A DNA stretch of 64,000 nucleotides from Marivirga arenosa (lineage in GTDB: Bacteria > Bacteroidota > Bacteroidia > Cytophagales > Cyclobacteriaceae): contig NZ_CP129970.2 of the NCBI RefSeq assembly GCF_030503895.2, positions 1,738,001 to 1,802,000 on the forward strand, in the 5' to 3' direction. The notes beneath the pieces were generated by a model. It searched no databases. It was not told the origin of the DNA and worked only from the letters and a program-made list of their open reading frames with translations. Positions 61,324-64,000 of this stretch are shown here, piece after piece (position 1 is the first letter of the stretch; each line of letters opens with the position of its first letter). The translations under genes and the position numbers were made by a program.

Positions 61324-62190
61324 ATGAAAAAACTATTAATCCAAAGTTCGCTTTTATCAATTTTTCTATTCCAAGCTTTTATATCTGTGGCTCAATATTC
61401 CGGAGATACATTTGCCAAAGCGAAGCAATCTAAAAAAGCCAATTTAACTTATGTTTATTCCGAAGCACCTGGTTTTGCCGCAGAAGTAAATGGACAGGTT
61501 GAAGGAGTATGCGTTGATGTTATGAGTGATTTTGAATTCTATTTATTAGATAATTACGGAATCACCGTTAATTCAACAATGGTAAAAGATCATGCTGATA
61601 ATTTTACAGCCTATTTAGATGCTGTTAAGAAGTCTTCAAATGGTGTTTTTGGTTTAAGTAACACCACTATTACTCAAAAAAGAAAATCTATTTACAAGTT
61701 TAGCCCTGCATATATCACGAATATTGGAATGATGCTTACACATAGCGATGTGCCTACTTTATCAGATATATCAAAAATTTCGGAAGTATTTGCTGGTAAA
61801 AAAGCAGTTTCAGTTAAAGGAACTACAAATGAAGATCAAATATTAAATATCAAAAAGAAATATTTTCCTTCCTTAGAAATTGAATATGTAAATTCATTCG
61901 AAGAAGTGATGGATAAAGTGATTAGCAGTCCAGACTATTTTGGAAATGTTGACTTTACCTATTATTTGGATGCAACGAAATCAAATAAACCAGTAAAGAG
62001 ACACCCCGCTGGTGATCAGGCTGCAGAAGAATTTGGTATTGTAATGCCAAAAAATAGCGATTGGGCAAAGCCATTTGCTGAATTTTTAACAGAGGAATAT
62101 AGAACAAGCCCTAGTTACAGAAAAATTATAGCAAAACATTTAGGCCCTAATGCATTACAATTACTTGATGCCGTTGCAGGAGGGAATTAA
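61324..62190 (+). CDS. Periplasmic solute-binding protein (SBP family 3 type)
   Basis: A 288-residue exported protein with a signal peptide (residues 1-23, ending ISVAQ). The mature part follows the family 3 binding-protein fold: a ligand lobe with VEGVCVDVMSDFEFYLLDNYG, the hinge FGLSNTTITQKRKSIYKFSPAYI, then AGKKAVSVKGTTNEDQI and VMPKNSDWAKPFAEFL. Such proteins bind amino acids or small acids. No permease or ATPase is adjacent, so it may be a stand-alone sensor or scavenger. Ends at its own terminator. Confidence 0.82.
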   Translation: MKKLLIQSSLLSIFLFQAFISVAQYSGDTFAKAKQSKKANLTYVYSEAPGFAAEVNGQVEGVCVDVMSDFEFYLLDNYGITVNSTMVKDHADNFTAYLDAVKKSSNGVFGLSNTTITQKRKSIYKFSPAYITNIGMMLTHSDVPTLSDISKISEVFAGKKAVSVKGTTNEDQILNIKKKYFPSLEIEYVNSFEEVMDKVISSPDYFGNVDFTYYLDATKSNKPVKRHPAGDQAAEEFGIVMPKNSDWAKPFAEFLTEEYRTSPSYRKIIAKHLGPNALQLLDAVAGGN

Positions 62191-62196
62191 AATAAA

Positions 62197-62232
62197 AAGA
62201 GCCTCTTACTTTTCGTAAAGAGGCTCTTACTT
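62197..62232 (+). terminator. Rho-independent terminator
   Basis: Eleven-base stem (62197-62207 with 62218-62228) directly after the solute-binding protein gene; the tail is only moderately T-rich. Confidence 0.7.
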
Positions 62233-62280
62233 ACCAAAACATCAACCATTCACTATGAATTAAACTATAACTTATTAATT

Positions 62281-62586
62281 CTAAATATTAGGTTTTAGTT
62301 CCTGCGACTTAATAAATATTTTCTGGCTTTTTAATTCCATAAGTAAGTCAACATTTCTCATTGCTACAGGATCAATGTTATCCTTTTCAAAACTATATAA
62401 TAGAGTACCATCTGTATTATATATTAAAATAGCTGGCTCATTTATTTCTTCCAGATTAAAAACTGGAGCTGCAAGCTCAGCTTTTACTTCTTCTATTAAT
62501 TTTTGATCAATGTTTTTATTCTCATCATCACCGTAAACGCTAGTAATTGAGAATAAGAAAGCGAAAAATACAACTGCAAATTTCAT
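62281..62586 (-). CDS. Hypothetical exported protein, 101 residues
   Basis: An exported protein of unknown role. Residues 1-19 are a signal peptide (FAVVFFAFLFSITSVYG). The acidic mature part includes DQKLIEEVKAELAAP and ILIYNTDGTLLYSF. The hydrophobic start and gap-free context on its strand support a real gene; no family is recognised. Transcribed from the 606-base gene-free stretch on its right. Confidence 0.6.
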   Translation of the reverse strand: MKFAVVFFAFLFSITSVYGDDENKNIDQKLIEEVKAELAAPVFNLEEINEPAILIYNTDGTLLYSFEKDNIDPVAMRNVDLLMELKSQKIFIKSQELKPNI

Positions 62587-63192
62587 AATATTTTGTTTTA
62601 GGTTCTTTTAGTACGTTGACGCAGAATAATAGCGGAAAGTTGCATGTACTTTACAGAAAAATATTCGGCTGATGTAATTAACATGTAAGATTTATATTAA
62701 AATATATATTTTTTATATAAAAAGAAAATATTGTAAAATGGAGAGTCTGCCGTATAAAATATTATAAATCAACCTTAGGCTTACTGTTTATCTCATATAA
62801 TTATTTCATTAATATATTTAATATTATTTTGAATTTGTTTTTATATCTATAATTCATTCACTACTTAAAGTGTTAAAAATCAGCAATATAGGGTTAGCCA
62901 TGTGAAAGGTTTATTCTTATTGTAAAATCTTAAATTGTACTTAGCTTACAATCCAATTTAGGATAGTTTATAATTTTGCCTTAGGCCTAGATTTTATTCA
63001 TTTTACCTTTTTGTAATTTGTATTCTATTCAGAAATAGGATTACTGTAACTAGAGAGTATTTTAGAGGGGTTAAAATTTTCCTGAAGTGTAAGAAAAATT
63101 GCTTTATAGAATGGAAATAATGTTGAAAGGATAAGAATAAGCAATACATTTATATTAGTTAATAAGGACTGTATTTTTTAAATAAGTATGAT
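62587..63192. other. AT-rich intergenic stretch without recognised gene
   Basis: 606 bases, very AT rich (for example 62690-62740). No gene, tRNA-like fold, strong terminator or repeat was recognised; it must hold the promoters of the two divergent flanking genes. Confidence 0.5.
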
Positions 63193-64000
63193 ATGAATCA
63201 ATCTAATGCGTTCAGAATTCCAGATACTCAACAAAAAAGAATAGTTATAATAGGTGGAGGATTTGCAGGTATCACATTGGCTAAAAAATTTGCGGGTAAA
63301 GATGTTCAGGTTGTATTACTAGATAGGCATAATTATCACACCTTTCAACCTTTATTATATCAAGTTGCAACTGCGGGGCTTGAGCCAGATTCAATTGCTG
63401 GCCCGTTGCGTAAGTTACTAGAAAATCATAAAAATATATTCTTTCGAATGGCAACTGTTACTAATATTAATAACAGTAATAATAAAATCAAAAGTAATGT
63501 TGGGGAGCTTTCGTATGATTATTTAATTATAGCAGCAGGATCGAAAACTAATTTCTTTGGTCAGCAAGAAAAGTTTGAGAAAGCTTTTCCATTAAAACAG
63601 ATTCCGCAAGCATTAGATTTCAGAAGTCATATTTTACAAAATTTTGAAGAAGCAGTATTAAGCTCTGATGAAAATGACATTGAGCGCTTAATGAATATTG
63701 TGATCGTAGGTGGTGGACCAACAGGCGTGGAATTAGCAGGGGCTTTAGGGGAACTCAAAAAGCATGTTCTACCTAATGATTATCCTGATTTAGATTTCCA
63801 GAAGTTAAATATTTACTTAGTGGAAGGAATGGATAGGTTATTAGGAGGTATGTCAGAATTCGCGGATGTAAAAGCTCAAAAATACCTAAAAAAGTTTGAT
63901 GTGAATGTAAAGTTAAAGACTATGGTCAAAAGCTTCGATGGAGAAAACGTTGAATTTGATAATGGTGAAAAAATCCCAACCACTACTTTGCTTTGGGGTG
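63193..64000 (+). CDS. Type II NADH dehydrogenase (NAD(P)/FAD-dependent oxidoreductase), N-terminal part
   Basis: The first 269 codons of a gene that runs off the right edge. The FAD-binding start is RIVIIGGGFAGITLAKKF, followed by LDRHNYHTFQPLLYQVATAGL, the typical NDH-2 segment, then LIIAAGSKTNFFGQ and a second Rossmann motif IVIVGGGPTGVELAGALGEL for NADH. Non-proton-pumping NADH:quinone reductase of the respiratory chain, peripheral to the inner membrane. The first ATG in frame is at 63193. The C-terminal membrane-anchoring part is not in the window. Confidence 0.9.
   Translation, partial: MNQSNAFRIPDTQQKRIVIIGGGFAGITLAKKFAGKDVQVVLLDRHNYHTFQPLLYQVATAGLEPDSIAGPLRKLLENHKNIFFRMATVTNINNSNNKIKSNVGELSYDYLIIAAGSKTNFFGQQEKFEKAFPLKQIPQALDFRSHILQNFEEAVLSSDENDIERLMNIVIVGGGPTGVELAGALGELKKHVLPNDYPDLDFQKLNIYLVEGMDRLLGGMSEFADVKAQKYLKKFDVNVKLKTMVKSFDGENVEFDNGEKIPTTTLLWG

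Noticed and set aside
62587..63192. Small RNA gene in the AT-rich stretch
   Set aside because: No stable fold or terminator was visible, only AT-rich sequence.

Overview
The window is a low-GC (roughly one third G+C by eye) chromosomal segment of a member of the Bacteroidota, most likely Cytophagales; a Marivirga-like bacterium would fit but cannot be proven from here. The signs are a SusC-type N-terminal extension on the TonB receptor, many lipoproteins and outer-membrane proteins, single-chain glycyl-tRNA synthetase, type B ribosomal protein L31 and promoter boxes of the Bacteroidota form TAnnTTTG. Most of the window is ordinary housekeeping and envelope sequence. No rRNA, tRNA, CRISPR array, prophage or intact insertion sequence was seen.

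Layout. 1-4.6 kb: end of infB, an NTF2-like protein and a large secreted BNR beta-propeller protein. 4.75-9.2 kb: an accessory array of three gene cassettes separated by hairpin attC-like sites. The cargo is a structured segment without a convincing gene, a TPR/HEPN-like protein, and a three-gene STAS-ATPase / DUF4325 / membrane-protein module. 9.3-29 kb: a redox pair with a divergent HxlR regulator, a DUF885 lipoprotein, TerC, a TonB receptor with a lipoprotein partner, an M1 aminopeptidase, a CDF metal exporter, an S15 peptidase, a CPBP protease and a YbbA/YbbP-type ABC system. 29.2-30.4 kb: an ECF sigma factor with a membrane-protein partner. 30.4-33.7 kb: a second accessory locus on the minus strand, with a decayed tyrosine recombinase, an attI-like boundary, an AbiL-type defence pair (AAA ATPase plus RloB), an attC-like site and a gene broken by one nonsense codon. 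33.7-64 kb: decarboxylase, L31, Wzi, CoA transferase, GltBD, PQQ-type dehydrogenase, acyl-CoA ligase, Ndk, a run of NrnA, three FKBP lipoproteins and RdgB, then Udk, a TrkA-type protein, patatin, a methyltransferase, a histidine kinase, GlyRS, a thioredoxin pair, a solute-binding protein and the start of a type II NADH dehydrogenase.

The main discovery is that both accessory loci follow integron cassette logic. Each candidate cassette begins with a GTT box whose 9-10 bases are the exact reverse complement of the AAC box opening its own terminal hairpin (9/9, 9/9 and 10/10; 10/12 for the first cassette). The two loci share a hairpin site with an identical 40-base core. The only recombinase visible is a truncated gene that shows no IntI-specific insertion in the surviving part. 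The cargo looks like defence or signalling, so the window appears to hold an integron-like system of Bacteroidota: one cassette cluster without an integrase and one degraded integrase-plus-cassette locus. Three small genes of 48-58 residues were also found by direct reading.
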